Assembly: GCF_003003075.1 (NCBI RefSeq) | Contig: NZ_PVTX01000003.1 | Coordinates: 242,413 to 306,412 of the forward strand | Length of the DNA: 64,000 nt | Source: Isoptericola halotolerans | Lineage (GTDB): Bacteria > Actinomycetota > Actinomycetes > Actinomycetales > Cellulomonadaceae | Reading direction: 5' to 3' | Part shown: one piece after another, positions 52,281 to 61,091 of the stretch | Layout of the letters: each line of letters starts with the position of its first letter | Numbering within the stretch: position 1 is the first letter of the stretch | Program-made: the position numbers and the translations under genes | Notes under the pieces: generated by a model | Told to the model about the DNA's origin: nothing | What the model saw: the letters and a program-made list of their open reading frames with translations, nothing else | Database searches by the model: none

Positions 52281-53405
52281 GTGAGGGTAGCGATCGTCGC
52301 AGAGTCCTTCCTCCCGCAGGTCAACGGGGTCACGAACTCCGTGCTGCGGGTCCTCGACCATCTCCGCCGGTGCGGGCACGAGGCCCTGGTCCTCGCCCCC
52401 GACACCGACGAGGGAGACGTCCCCCCGTTCGTGCACGGCGCACCCGTGGTCGAGATCCCCTCCGTGGGCCTGCCCGGCTACCCCGACGTGCGCGTCGTCG
52501 TCGGGCAACGGGCCCGCATCGAGCGCACGCTCGCGGCGTTCGGGCCCGACGTCGTCCACCTGGCCTCGCCGTTCACCCTCGGCTGGCGCGGGATGCAGGC
52601 CGCCGAGGCGCTCGGCGTGCCGACCATCGCCGTCTACCAGACGGAGGTGCCCAGCTACGCCGCGCGGTACGGCATGCGGCACCTGGAGCCGCTGCTGTGG
52701 CGGCGGGTGCGGAACCTGCACGAGCGCGCCACCGTCACGCTGGCACCGTCCACCCCGACCATCGACCACCTGCGCGCCCGCGGGGTGCCCCGCCTGCACC
52801 GCTGGGGCCGCGGCGTCGACACCGTCCAGTTCCGGCCCGAGGCGCGCGACGCCGCCTGGCGCCGGGCCGTGGGAGCGGGGCGGCCGTTGCTCGTCGGGTA
52901 CGTCGGCCGCCTCGCGGCGGAGAAGCAGGTGGAGTCGCTGCGCGTGCTGTCGGGGCGCGAGGACGTCCGCCTCGTGATCGTCGGCGAGGGGCCCGAGCGG
53001 GCGCTGCTCGAGGGGCTGCTGCCCGACGCGCACTTCACCGGCCTGCTGCGCGGCGAGGAGCTGGCACGGGCCATGGCGAGCCTCGACGTGTTCGTGCACC
53101 CCGGCGAGCTGGAGACGTTCGGCCAGACGCTGCAGGAGGCGAACGCCTCCGGGGTCCCCGTCGTCGCGCCGGCCGCCGGCGGGCCGATCGACGTGGTCGC
53201 CCACTCGCACACCGGCTGGCTCTACCCGCCGGGCGACCACGCCGCGCTGCGCTCCCACGTGGACGACCTGCTCGGCGACGACCGCAAGCGCCGCGCCTTC
53301 GGGGCCGCCGCCCGCGAGAGAGCGCTCGGGCGCACCTGGGCGAAGGTGTGCCACGAGCTGATGGAGCACTACGCGGCCGCGGTCAGCGTCACCGCGGAGG
53401 TGTGA
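52281..53405 (+). CDS. Family 4 glycosyltransferase, GDP-mannose-dependent type
   Basis: A 374-aa GT-B enzyme: VAIVAESFLPQVNGVTNSVLRV at the N-terminus, VHLASPFTLGWRG, YQTEVPSYAARYG, then the C-terminal domain GYVGRLAAEKQVESL, FTGLLRGEELARAMASLDVFVHPGELETFGQTLQEANASGVPVVAP with the nucleotide-sugar Glu. It is close to actinobacterial MgtA/PimB-like mannosyltransferases that build phospholipid mannosides or glycolipids. GTG 52281, 4 bp from the next GT4 gene. Confidence 0.9.
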   Translation: MRVAIVAESFLPQVNGVTNSVLRVLDHLRRCGHEALVLAPDTDEGDVPPFVHGAPVVEIPSVGLPGYPDVRVVVGQRARIERTLAAFGPDVVHLASPFTLGWRGMQAAEALGVPTIAVYQTEVPSYAARYGMRHLEPLLWRRVRNLHERATVTLAPSTPTIDHLRARGVPRLHRWGRGVDTVQFRPEARDAAWRRAVGAGRPLLVGYVGRLAAEKQVESLRVLSGREDVRLVIVGEGPERALLEGLLPDAHFTGLLRGEELARAMASLDVFVHPGELETFGQTLQEANASGVPVVAPAAGGPIDVVAHSHTGWLYPPGDHAALRSHVDDLLGDDRKRRAFGAAARERALGRTWAKVCHELMEHYAAAVSVTAEV

Positions 53406-53409
53406 GCCC

Positions 53410-54594
53410 GTGCGGATCGTCCACGTCGCCAACGCCTACGCGCCGCGGTCGGGCGGCATCCGCACCGCGATGCACGCCCTGGCCCGCGAGTACCTCGCCC
53501 GCGGTCACGAGCCGGTCCTCGTCGTCCCGGGTCCGACGGCGGCCGAGCGGCACGACGGCGACCTGCGCGTCGTGCAGGTGGCCGCGCCGCGGGTGCCCGG
53601 TGTGCCGGGCTACCGGGCCGTGGTGAAGCCCGGCACCGTGCGGTCCGTGCTGGACGCCCTGGCGCCGGACCGGGTCGAGGTCTCCGACCGCGCCACCCTC
53701 ACCGGCGTCGGCCTGTGGGCGCGCGAGGCCGAGGTGCCGTCGCTGCTGATGCTGCACGAGCGCCTGGACGGCGTGCTCTCCGCGTTCTGGCCCGGCGCGG
53801 GCAGCGGCGCGCGGCCCGGACCCGTCGGCCGGCGGCTCGCGCCCGTCGTCGCCGACCGCTGGAACCTCGCGACCCTCGGCCGGTTCGACCGGCTCGTCGC
53901 CACCACCGCGTTCGCCGCCGGGGAGGTGGAGCGCCTGGCCGGGCGGCGGCCCGGGCTGGCGCTGCCTCCGCTGCACCGGGTGGCCCTGGGTGTCGACCTC
54001 GAGCGGTTCACGCCCGACCGGTTCGACGCGGACCTGCGGCGGCGCACCGCCGCCCGGGGCGAGGCGGTCGTGCTGGTGATGAGCCGGCTGTCGCGCGAGA
54101 AACGGGTGGACCTGGCCGTCGAGGCGGTCGGGAGGCTCGTGGCCGACGGCGTGCCGGTGCGGCTCGTCGTGGCGGGCAGCGGGCCGCGGTTCACGGAGCT
54201 GCGGGCACGGGCCGAGCAGCTCGGCATCCGGCACCGGTTCCTCGGGTTCGTGCCCGACCGCGCCCAGGTGGCCGCGCTGCTCGCGAGCGCCGACGTCGTC
54301 GTCGCCCCAGGCCCGATCGAGACGTTCGGGCTGGCCGCCCTCGAGGCACTGGCCTCCGGGACGCCCGTGGTGTGCTCGGCGACCAGCGCGCTGCCCGAGG
54401 TGATCGGCCCGGCCGGGGCGAGCGCCGATCCCGAGCCCGAGGCGCTGGCCGTGGCCGTGCGCGAGGTGCTCTCCCGGGACCCCGGCGCACGGCGGGCGGC
54501 GGCGCGCGCGCGGGCCGAGCTGTTCCCCTGGTCGGCGACGGGCGAGGCGATGCTGGCGCTCCACGTCGGGTCGACGCCCGCGGGTGCGCGATGA
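53410..54594 (+). CDS. Family 4 glycosyltransferase
   Basis: A 394-aa GT-B enzyme: IVHVANAYAPRSGGIRTAMHALA, then VMSRLSREKRVDLAVEAVGRL and VVAPGPIETFGLAALEALASGTPVV in the C-terminal domain. It may extend the product of the preceding GT4. GTG 53410 lies 4 bp after that gene, and its stop overlaps the SGNH gene by 4 bp, so three genes are coupled. Confidence 0.9.
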   Translation: MRIVHVANAYAPRSGGIRTAMHALAREYLARGHEPVLVVPGPTAAERHDGDLRVVQVAAPRVPGVPGYRAVVKPGTVRSVLDALAPDRVEVSDRATLTGVGLWAREAEVPSLLMLHERLDGVLSAFWPGAGSGARPGPVGRRLAPVVADRWNLATLGRFDRLVATTAFAAGEVERLAGRRPGLALPPLHRVALGVDLERFTPDRFDADLRRRTAARGEAVVLVMSRLSREKRVDLAVEAVGRLVADGVPVRLVVAGSGPRFTELRARAEQLGIRHRFLGFVPDRAQVAALLASADVVVAPGPIETFGLAALEALASGTPVVCSATSALPEVIGPAGASADPEPEALAVAVREVLSRDPGARRAAARARAELFPWSATGEAMLALHVGSTPAGAR

Positions 54595-55460
54595 GCGGGC
54601 CGTCCGTCGTCGCGCTCGGCGACTCCATCACCGCGGGCGTCGGGGACGCCGTCGGGCCCGACGCCGCGCACGGGCCCGGCTGGGCGGCGCACCTCGCGCT
54701 GCTCGCCGACTCGGCGCGGTTCGAGAACCTGGCCCGCAACGGCGCGCGGACGCAGACCGTCATCGCCGAGCAGCTCGACCTCGCCCTCGCCTCCGGGGCC
54801 GACCTCGCCACGCTCGTCATCGGGGGCAACGACGCGCTGCGGAGCGACTTCTCCCCCGCCGACGTCGCCCGCCGGCTGACCACCTGCGTCGGGGCGCTGC
54901 GCGGCCGGGGCGCCGCCGTCGTCCTCGCGACCCTGCCGCCCATCGGGCTGTTCGAGCTGTGCGGCGGCCGGGTGCGCTCCGTGATGCGGGCGCGGATCGA
55001 CGCGGTCAACGCCGCCGTGCGCGCCGTGGCGGCACGTCACGCGGACGGGTCGGGGTGCGCGCCGGGCGTGGTGGTGTTCGACGTCGCCGAGGCCATCCGG
55101 CCCGCCGGGCTCGGCGCCTGGTACGTCGACCGTGTCCACCCCTCTCCCCTGGGCCACCGGCACCTCGCGGTGACGGCCGGCCGCGCCCTGCACGTCGCGC
55201 TGCCCGAGCTGGCGCGGCTGCCCGCTCCGCCGCCCCCGCCGCCGGCGTGGGAGCGCGCGGCCTGGCTCGCGTTCGCCGGCGTGCCCTGGGCGCTGCGCCG
55301 CGGCCGCGACTTCCTGCCCGGCCTGGTGCGCGCCGTCGTCGACGACCTGCGGGACGACGGCGTCGGGCGGCTCGACCTGGAGCTGTCGCAGGTCTCCGGC
55401 CTCTCGGGTCCGGGCTTCCCTGCTGCGGCACCTCGGGGCGCGCTGCTCCCCAAGCCTTGA
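54591..55460 (+). CDS. SGNH/GDSL hydrolase
   Basis: A 289-aa enzyme with VALGDSITAGVGD (nucleophile Ser at about 12), RNGARTQTVI, VIGGNDALRSDF (block III) and DRVHPSPLGHRHLA (catalytic Asp and His). The C-terminal 60 residues after PAPPPPPPAWERAAW are extra. It has no signal peptide. The place in a glycosyltransferase operon suggests it removes or transfers acyl groups on the glycolipid being made. Confidence 0.88.
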   Translation: MSGPSVVALGDSITAGVGDAVGPDAAHGPGWAAHLALLADSARFENLARNGARTQTVIAEQLDLALASGADLATLVIGGNDALRSDFSPADVARRLTTCVGALRGRGAAVVLATLPPIGLFELCGGRVRSVMRARIDAVNAAVRAVAARHADGSGCAPGVVVFDVAEAIRPAGLGAWYVDRVHPSPLGHRHLAVTAGRALHVALPELARLPAPPPPPPAWERAAWLAFAGVPWALRRGRDFLPGLVRAVVDDLRDDGVGRLDLELSQVSGLSGPGFPAAAPRGALLPKP

Positions 55461-55557
55461 CACGCGGCACGGCGGGCGCAGACTCGCGGGAGGCTCGGCA
55501 AGCTCAGCGGTGGTAGACCTGGACGGCGTGGATCCTGCTCATCGACGACGCCCGCCC

Positions 55558-56061
55558 ATGAAGCCGCTGCTGGGCTGGACCATCGCGGGGGCGGTGGCGC
55601 CGACCGTCTATTCCTCTGCACTGATCCTCGGTGCAGCGCTGGTGGCTCCCGCGGCAGCTGTCCAGCACGTCGACGAGCTGCCGATGGCACTCGGTGCGTT
55701 GCTGTTCCTCGCGGCGGTGACCGTCGTCCCCGGTGCGCTCGCCGGAGCGGTCGTCGGCATCGTGGACGCCGTTCTGAGGCATCGACTCGTTCAGCTCGAG
55801 CGCGCAGAGCGTCGCCGACCGGCGCTGGGCTCGGCGGCAGTGGTTCTGCTCCTCGCGGCGGTCTACGGCCTCCTGATGATGGGAGTGACGCCGTCGGACT
55901 GGTCGAACCTGGCCGCCAACGTGGGCATCTCTCTGACTCTGGCGTTGGTCCCCGCCGCGGTATCGCTGCGGCTGTACCTCCGACTGCCCCACGAGCCCGA
56001 CCGCCCGGAGTCGTCACGACCACCGGAGCCCGGCCAGGGTGGTCCTGAAATCGAGCGATGA
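55558..56061 (+). CDS. Hypothetical membrane protein
   Basis: A 167-aa protein with four hydrophobic helices (WTIAGAVAPTVYSSALILGAALV, MALGALLFLAAVTVVPGALAGAVVGIV, SAAVVLLLAAVYGLLMMGV, GISLTLALVPAAVSLRLYL). Not recognised. ATG 55558 puts the first helix at the N-terminus; a GTG at 55510 is in frame. The sequence is less GC-rich than its neighbours and uses more varied codons. Function unknown. Confidence 0.55.
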   Translation: MKPLLGWTIAGAVAPTVYSSALILGAALVAPAAAVQHVDELPMALGALLFLAAVTVVPGALAGAVVGIVDAVLRHRLVQLERAERRRPALGSAAVVLLLAAVYGLLMMGVTPSDWSNLAANVGISLTLALVPAAVSLRLYLRLPHEPDRPESSRPPEPGQGGPEIER

Positions 56062-56142
56062 CCGGTTGGCGGGTTCGGTCGGCGACGGGAGGTGCGTGCA
56101 AGGACGCCGTGGTGACGGTGATGCACCCCTAGGGTGTGGCAG

Positions 56143-56730
56143 GTGACGACGGAGCGGGCGGTCAAGGACGGGGTGCAGGGCGTCGACGCCCCGTTGACGG
56201 ACGAGGCCCGCAGGGCCGAGCGCAGCGTCCTCGTGGCGGCGGCGGTCGGCTTGGGCGTCGGCGTGGTGGTACCGATGCTCTGGGCCGTCTACCCGTGGGT
56301 CGATCTGGAGAGAAGCTCGTGGCCCCTCCCGTTCATCCTGTTCGCTCCGACCCTGGCGGCGTTGACCGGCGCGTTCCTCGCGCGCTCCTTCCGTCGTGGA
56401 CCGCTGTTCTGGCTCACCATCGTGCTGGACGTGGCCATCCTGGCCCTGTCGCTGCTCAGCTTCATGTGGGGTGGATGGCCCGGCGCGACGGCGGCCGCGC
56501 TCCTGATCGTCGCGGGGCTCGTGCTGCTCGTCGGCCATCCGCACCGGTGGCGCGTGGTCGGCCTCGGCCTCCTCACCCTGTGCCTGTCGCTGGCCGGGAC
56601 CATGGGCCTCGTCACGCACCTGCTGGACGGGATGTGGGCCTTCACTCTCACCGCCAGCCTCCTCAACCTGGTCGCCGTGGCCATCCTCGTCCGCCGGGTC
56701 GTGGCGCTGCGCCCGCGGACGACGGGCTGA
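56143..56730 (+). CDS. Hypothetical membrane protein, six helices
   Basis: A 195-aa protein with six helices after a short charged N-terminus. Not a family I recognise. GTG 56143 lies 7 bp after TAGGGT, a likely -10, with no Shine-Dalgarno, so the message is probably leaderless. It is not obviously linked to its neighbours. Confidence 0.6.
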   Translation: MTTERAVKDGVQGVDAPLTDEARRAERSVLVAAAVGLGVGVVVPMLWAVYPWVDLERSSWPLPFILFAPTLAALTGAFLARSFRRGPLFWLTIVLDVAILALSLLSFMWGGWPGATAAALLIVAGLVLLVGHPHRWRVVGLGLLTLCLSLAGTMGLVTHLLDGMWAFTLTASLLNLVAVAILVRRVVALRPRTTG

Positions 56731-56837
56731 CCGGCACGACGGCATGACGTCGTCGTGAGCTCCGGTGCGAGCTCCCGGGCCCGCTTGTAGCGTCCGAGAC
56801 ATACCCCGAATCCTGTGCCGACGGAAGGGACGAGGCC

Positions 56838-57467
56838 ATGTCGACGGAGAAGCAGCACGACGGCGGCGCTCAGCACGCCGAGGCCCAGCGCTCGGACGAC
56901 CAGCACCACGGCGGCTCCGGCGCCCACCAGATGAAGGGCATGTACCTGCGGTTCGCCGCGATGATCCTGACGGCCATGGTCGTCATGTACTGGGTGATGT
57001 TCGTCGGGTCCTGGGAGTGGAGCCACGTCCGCTTCAGCCAGAGCCGGGTCTTCATGGCGATCACCATGGGCGGCACCATGGGCCTGATCATGCTCGCCTG
57101 GATGCTGAACATGTACAAGAACACCAAGGCGAACGTGGCGATCGTCGTCGCGAGCCTGGTGCTCCTGTTCGGTGGCGCGGCCCTGGACCGGAGTCAGGTG
57201 ACGGTCGACGACACGGCGTTCATGAGCGCGATGATCCCCCACCACTCCCTGGCCATCACGCGGTCCGAGCGTGCGCAGATCTCCGACGTCCGGGTGTGCC
57301 AGCTCGCGGTCGAGATCATCGAGGCGCAGAACCGGGAGATCGCCGAGATGAACTGGCTCATCGAGGACATCGAGCGCAACGGCCTGGCCCTGACGCCCGA
57401 GGAGGCCGAGGCACGCGCCGTGCCGACGTTCCCCGGCACCGCGCTCCGCGACTGTCCCACCGGCTGA
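56838..57467 (+). CDS. DUF305 membrane-linked protein
   Basis: A 209-aa protein. A His-rich start (HDGGAQHAE, DDQHHGGSGAHQ) is followed by three helices (about 40-115), then a DUF305 ferritin-like region with FMSAMIPHHSLAITRSERAQ and IIEAQNREIAEMNWL. DUF305 domains bind metals, often copper, and occur in copper-handling operons. The His-rich N-terminus supports metal binding. An ATACCCC half site like that of CsoR is about 37 bp upstream. The stop is 3 bp from the convergent reductase gene. Confidence 0.85.
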   Translation: MSTEKQHDGGAQHAEAQRSDDQHHGGSGAHQMKGMYLRFAAMILTAMVVMYWVMFVGSWEWSHVRFSQSRVFMAITMGGTMGLIMLAWMLNMYKNTKANVAIVVASLVLLFGGAALDRSQVTVDDTAFMSAMIPHHSLAITRSERAQISDVRVCQLAVEIIEAQNREIAEMNWLIEDIERNGLALTPEEAEARAVPTFPGTALRDCPTG

Positions 57468-57470
57468 CCG

Positions 57471-58022
57471 TCAGCGCACGACGCGATAGCGCAGGGCAGT
57501 GCGGACGCCGATCTGCTCGACTCTCACCTTCTCCAGGGTCGCCGTCGGTCCACCCGCGAACAGGCGCACGCCGTCGCCGAGGAGCACCGGCATGACGTCG
57601 ACGGACAGCTCGTCGACGAGCCCCGCCGCCAGGAGCTGGCCGAAGACGTCGGCGCCGCCGATGAACGTCACGTTGCGGTCCCCGGCGGCCTCGAGCGCTT
57701 GCTGCGCGGCGGACTCGACGCCGTCCGTGACGAACGTGACCGACAACCGCCCGTTGCTCCGCGGCGTGACCGGCGGCGGTTCGTGCGTGACGACGAACAT
57801 CGGCACCTGGAACTCGTAGTTGTCGGCGTAGTCGTCGGGGTCCTCGGCCATGTCGAACGTGCGCCGGCCCATGATGACCGCACCGGTCTCGTCCTGCACC
57901 GCCTGCATGTACCCGCTCGCCGTCAGCTCGTCGAAGTCCGCGTACAACGCCGCGGAGCTGCCGTCGGCGTCCTCGACGAACCCGTCCAGCGACACGGTCG
58001 CCCCCGCGATCAGCTTGGCCAT
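57471..58022 (-). CDS. Dihydrofolate reductase / RibD C-terminal family protein
   Basis: A 183-aa protein: MAKLIAGATVSLDGFVEDADGS, GAVIMGRRTFDM, FVVTHEPPP, NVTFIGGADVFGQLLAAGLVDEL and VMPVLLGDGVRLF are the pattern of the RibD_C/DHFR-like reductases of unknown substrate. It is not a classical folA, which keeps a PW motif missing here. ATG 58022 follows AGGAGAAG. Stand-alone. Confidence 0.9.
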   Translation of the reverse strand: MAKLIAGATVSLDGFVEDADGSSAALYADFDELTASGYMQAVQDETGAVIMGRRTFDMAEDPDDYADNYEFQVPMFVVTHEPPPVTPRSNGRLSVTFVTDGVESAAQQALEAAGDRNVTFIGGADVFGQLLAAGLVDELSVDVMPVLLGDGVRLFAGGPTATLEKVRVEQIGVRTALRYRVVR

Positions 58023-58163
58023 GGTGCTTCTCCTGCTTCGTCGCACGAACGTTCGGTCGAGGGGTAGACCCGGCTCGGGTGCCGGAGTCATCGGGGCGGC
58101 CCGGCGCGCGAGGTGCCGCGGCCGTGGATAGCGTCGATCCGGTCGACCACGGAGGGGTGCAGG

Positions 58164-58943
58164 ATGACGCTGGAAGGCAAGGTCGCGCTGGTCACCGGCG
58201 CAGGATCGGGCATCGGACGCGCCACGGCGGTACGCCTGGCACGCGAGGGCGCCACGGTGGTGCCGCTCGGGCACCGGCAGGAGAGCGCGGACGACGTCGC
58301 GGCGGAGATCCGGCGCGACGGCGGCACGGCGTTCCCGGTGGCGGCGAACGTCGAGGACGCCGCCATGGTGCGCGACGTGCTCGACCGGGTCGAGCAGGAG
58401 TTCGGCCGGCTCGACGTCGTCGTCGCGAACGCCGGCGTCAACGGCGTCTGGGCCCCGCTCGAGGAGCTCGAGCCCGAGGACTGGGCGAGCACGATCGACA
58501 CGAACCTCACCGGGACGTTCCACACCGTGCGGTACGCGGTGCCGCTGCTCGTGCGGCAGGGCGGCGCGGTCGTCGTCGTCTCGTCGATCAACGGGACGCG
58601 CACGTTCAGCAACTCCGGCGCCTCGGCCTACGCGACGAGCAAGGCGGGCCAGGTCGCGTTCGCGCGCATGGCGGCCGTCGAGCTCGGTCCGCGCGGCGTG
58701 CGGGTCAACTCCGTGTGCCCCGGCGCGATCGACACCGAGATCGACGACAACACCGAGCAGCGCCACACCGACGACCTCGGCGTCGAGGCCGAGTACCCGG
58801 AGGGTCAGATCCCGCTGACCGGTGAAGAGTCCGGCGAGGCCGCGCAGGTCGCCGACGCCATCGCTTACCTGGTCTCGGACGCGGCGAGCCATGTGACCGG
58901 CACCGAGGTGTTCGTCGACGGCGGGCAGTCGCTCATCGCCTGA
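58164..58943 (+). CDS. Short-chain dehydrogenase/reductase
   Basis: A 259-aa SDR with TGAGSGIGRA near residue 11, NAGVN, VSSINGTRTFSNSGASAYATSKAG (Ser, Tyr-x3-Lys) and the C-terminal SHVTGTEVFVDGGQS. It uses NAD(P) to oxidise or reduce an alcohol/ketone. ATG 58164 with GGAGGGG upstream. Single gene. Confidence 0.92.
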   Translation: MTLEGKVALVTGAGSGIGRATAVRLAREGATVVPLGHRQESADDVAAEIRRDGGTAFPVAANVEDAAMVRDVLDRVEQEFGRLDVVVANAGVNGVWAPLEELEPEDWASTIDTNLTGTFHTVRYAVPLLVRQGGAVVVVSSINGTRTFSNSGASAYATSKAGQVAFARMAAVELGPRGVRVNSVCPGAIDTEIDDNTEQRHTDDLGVEAEYPEGQIPLTGEESGEAAQVADAIAYLVSDAASHVTGTEVFVDGGQSLIA

Positions 58944-58961
58944 CGGCTGCTGCCGGCGCGC

Positions 58962-58984
58962 TTGACCGTGTCCGGACCACATGG
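58962..58984 (+). promoter_or_regulatory. Recurrent TTGACC promoter motif, copy E
   Basis: TTGACCGTGT, six bases, CACATGG. A TTTCTC hexamer follows 17 bp after TTGACC, so transcription would begin at or just before ATG 58999. It is 45 kb from the nearest other copy. Confidence 0.55.
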
Positions 58985-58998
58985 TTTCTCCTGCCGTC

Positions 58999-59775
58999 AT
59001 GTACACAACGTCCAGCACGACGGCCCTGCGCGTCCGACCTCGGGTCTGGCTGGGCCTCGGTCTCTTCGTGGCCTACCTGGCGGTCTTCTACGCCATCTGG
59101 ATCGTCAACGGCATCGACTACGCCCGTGTCGGGGAGAGCGAAGAGACACTGCTGCGGTGGTACGTGGCACCCCTCGGTGGGGGCCTCGTGGTGATCCTGG
59201 TCGGCCTCTCGGTCCTCGGGTGGTGGCGGCCGTCTCTGCGCGACACGAAGCGGCTCCCGAGAAGTGGCGCCGTCGTCCCGGTGATCATGGCCGTCGTCGC
59301 GGTCCTCAACCTGGTGTTCGGTGAGTTCTCCAGGGTGACGATGACGATGTGGATCCTCCTCGTGATCGGCAGCATCCTGGTGGGGTTCAACGAGGAGGTC
59401 GTCGCGCGTGGTCAGCTCTTCGTCGCGCTGCGCAGCCGGTTCGGCGAGACGGGCGTCTGGTTCCTCTCCACCGCCCTGTTCTCGCTGCTGCACCTGCCCA
59501 ACTTCTTCTTCGGCATCGGATCGCTCGCGTTCCTCCAGGTCGTCATCCAGTTCGGACTCGGATCCGTGTACTACCTGGCGTTCCGCTCGACGGGGTCGCT
59601 GGTCCCCGCCATGCTCCTTCACGGCCTGTGGGACTTCTCGACGTTCTCGTCGAGCCTCCCCTACGCCGGACTCGCCGCTCCGTTCCTCGGGATCGCGGGC
59701 GTCGTCGTGGCCGTCGTCCTGCTGGTGAAGGAACGACGCCGGGGCGCGGGCGCGAGGAGTCAGCCGATCCGCTGA
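58999..59775 (+). CDS. CPBP-family intramembrane metalloprotease
   Basis: A 258-aa protein with eight helices and the CPBP/Abi signature: NEEVVARGQLF (the paired Glu and Arg), LLHLPNFFFG, and HGLWDFS in the last helices. These proteases cut within the membrane, in stress response or bacteriocin resistance. ATG 58999 is chosen, giving a near-leaderless transcript from motif copy E. Membership in the same regulon as the peroxidase-like and hydrolase genes is inferred. Confidence 0.9.
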   Translation: MYTTSSTTALRVRPRVWLGLGLFVAYLAVFYAIWIVNGIDYARVGESEETLLRWYVAPLGGGLVVILVGLSVLGWWRPSLRDTKRLPRSGAVVPVIMAVVAVLNLVFGEFSRVTMTMWILLVIGSILVGFNEEVVARGQLFVALRSRFGETGVWFLSTALFSLLHLPNFFFGIGSLAFLQVVIQFGLGSVYYLAFRSTGSLVPAMLLHGLWDFSTFSSSLPYAGLAAPFLGIAGVVVAVVLLVKERRRGAGARSQPIR

Positions 59776-59799
59776 TCGGCGCTCGGCCATCGGGCCGGG

Positions 59800-60387
59800 T
59801 CAGCGGACGACGAGGCGCACGAGCGTCTCGATCCGCTCCTCCTGGTGCACGGCCGGGAAGCGTCCCGCGCGGCGGAGGGCGACGATGCCGTGGACGGCGC
59901 CCCAGAACACCTCCGCCGTCGTGGGGACGTCGGCGGGCGGGTCGTCGAGTCGGCGCAACGTGTCCGCGATCGCCTCGAAGCCGGCTCGCACGATCGCCGG
60001 CGTCTCGTCCGAGGCGAACGGGACGAGGACGGGCAGCAGGAACATCGCGTCGTAGGTCGCCGGGTGGCGCTCGGCGAAGTCGAGATAGGCGGTCACGAGC
60101 GCCCGGACGCGCTCGACGTCGCTCGCTGCGGGGACGTCCGACGACGGCGCGAGCGCGGACGCCAGCTCCTCGAAACCTTCCAGCGCGACGGCGGTGACGA
60201 TCTCCGTCCGGCCCTGCGGGAAGTGTCCGTAGAGCACCGGCTGGCTGTACTCGATCGCGTCGGCGAGACGGCGGGTCGTCACGGCGTCCCACCCCTCCGT
60301 CTCGGCGAGGGCGCGGGCCGCACCGACGATCTGCGACCGCCGCTCCTCGAGCTGACGGGCTCGGCGTGCTGCGGCGGGAGTCGTCAT
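59800..60387 (-). CDS. TetR-family repressor
   Basis: A 195-aa TetR protein: VTTRRLADAIEYSQPVLYGHFPQGRTEIVTAV is the helix-turn-helix (about 37-66), with a TetR_C-type (WHG domain) second half. ATG 60387. It is divergent from the DUF1772 gene, and three CTAGC-N3-GCTAG operators lie between them, giving a clear autoregulatory repressor of that gene. The convergent CPBP gene ends 24 bp away. Confidence 0.92.
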   Translation of the reverse strand: MTTPAAARRARQLEERRSQIVGAARALAETEGWDAVTTRRLADAIEYSQPVLYGHFPQGRTEIVTAVALEGFEELASALAPSSDVPAASDVERVRALVTAYLDFAERHPATYDAMFLLPVLVPFASDETPAIVRAGFEAIADTLRRLDDPPADVPTTAEVFWGAVHGIVALRRAGRFPAVHQEERIETLVRLVVR

Positions 60388-60396
60388 GCGCCAGAC

Positions 60397-60411
60397 TCTA
60401 GCACTGCTAGA
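60397..60411. promoter_or_regulatory. TetR operator copy 1
   Basis: TCTAGCACTGCTAGA, a perfect 15-bp palindrome about one central base, 10 bp upstream of the TetR start. Confidence 0.75.
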
Positions 60412-60429
60412 CAATCGCTGCTACATTCG

Positions 60430-60457
60430 CTAGCGCCGCTAGATCTAGCGGCGCTAG
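60430..60457. promoter_or_regulatory. TetR operator copies 2 and 3 as one 28-bp palindrome
   Basis: CTAGCGCCGCTAGA followed by TCTAGCGGCGCTAG gives a perfect 28-bp palindrome, and each half is itself CTAGC-N3-GCTAG. It lies 18 bp before the DUF1772 start. Confidence 0.8.
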
Positions 60458-60475
60458 ACGAGGATGGAGCGCATC

Positions 60476-60916
60476 ATGGAGTCGTTGTCGATCATCGCCG
60501 TGGTTGTCGTCGGACTGATGGTGGGAGTGGAGCTGTCGGTCGCGTTCGTCATGAACCCGATCTTCGACCGGCTGCCCCGGGACGCCGGGATCGCAGCACG
60601 CTCCGACGGGGCACGCATGCTTGGACGCGTCATGCCGTTCTGGTACATCGGCTCGGTCCTCCTGGTCGCCGGCACGGCACTGTCAGAGCCCGCCACCGCG
60701 GGGCCCGCCTGGGCGGCGGTCGCCCTGCTGCTCGTCAGCGTGGTCATGTCCGTTGCCCTGCTCGTCCCGATCAACAACCGGTCGAAGGCGTGGACTCCCG
60801 AGACCGCTCCGGCCGACTGGCGCGACCAACGAAGCCGATGGGACCGCCTGCACCTGGTGCGCCTGGCCCTGATCATCAACGCGTTCGTCCTCGTGACCGT
60901 CGCCGCCACGCGATGA
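60476..60916 (+). CDS. DUF1772 (anthrone oxygenase-like) membrane protein
   Basis: A 146-aa protein with four helices. The family pattern GVELSVAFVMNPIFDRLP, SVVMSVALLVPINNRSKAW and WDRLHLVRLALIINAFVLV is present, with the conserved Trp-Asp-x-x-His. Some fungal members oxidise anthrones; the bacterial role is unknown. ATG 60476 is preferred over 60464 as GGAG is 6 bp before it. It is divergent from, and surely repressed by, the TetR protein. Confidence 0.85.
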   Translation: MESLSIIAVVVVGLMVGVELSVAFVMNPIFDRLPRDAGIAARSDGARMLGRVMPFWYIGSVLLVAGTALSEPATAGPAWAAVALLLVSVVMSVALLVPINNRSKAWTPETAPADWRDQRSRWDRLHLVRLALIINAFVLVTVAATR

Positions 60917-61091
60917 CCACGGAGCGGACGGCGGCATGCGGGCACGTCGGAGTCGTCCGCGTAGTCGTCGGCCACCCGCCCTGCCATGGGCGGCGTCGAT
61001 GCTCGAGAGTGAGAGCGGGTGGCGACCGATGAGATCAGTCGGGTGCAGCGGTCTAGGGGTGGACACCTGTCGACCAATCCGGAGGACTCCC

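Noticed and set aside
56780..56837. CsoR copper operator before the DUF305 gene
   Set aside because: Only one ATACCCC half site is visible; the second half of the inverted repeat is missing.
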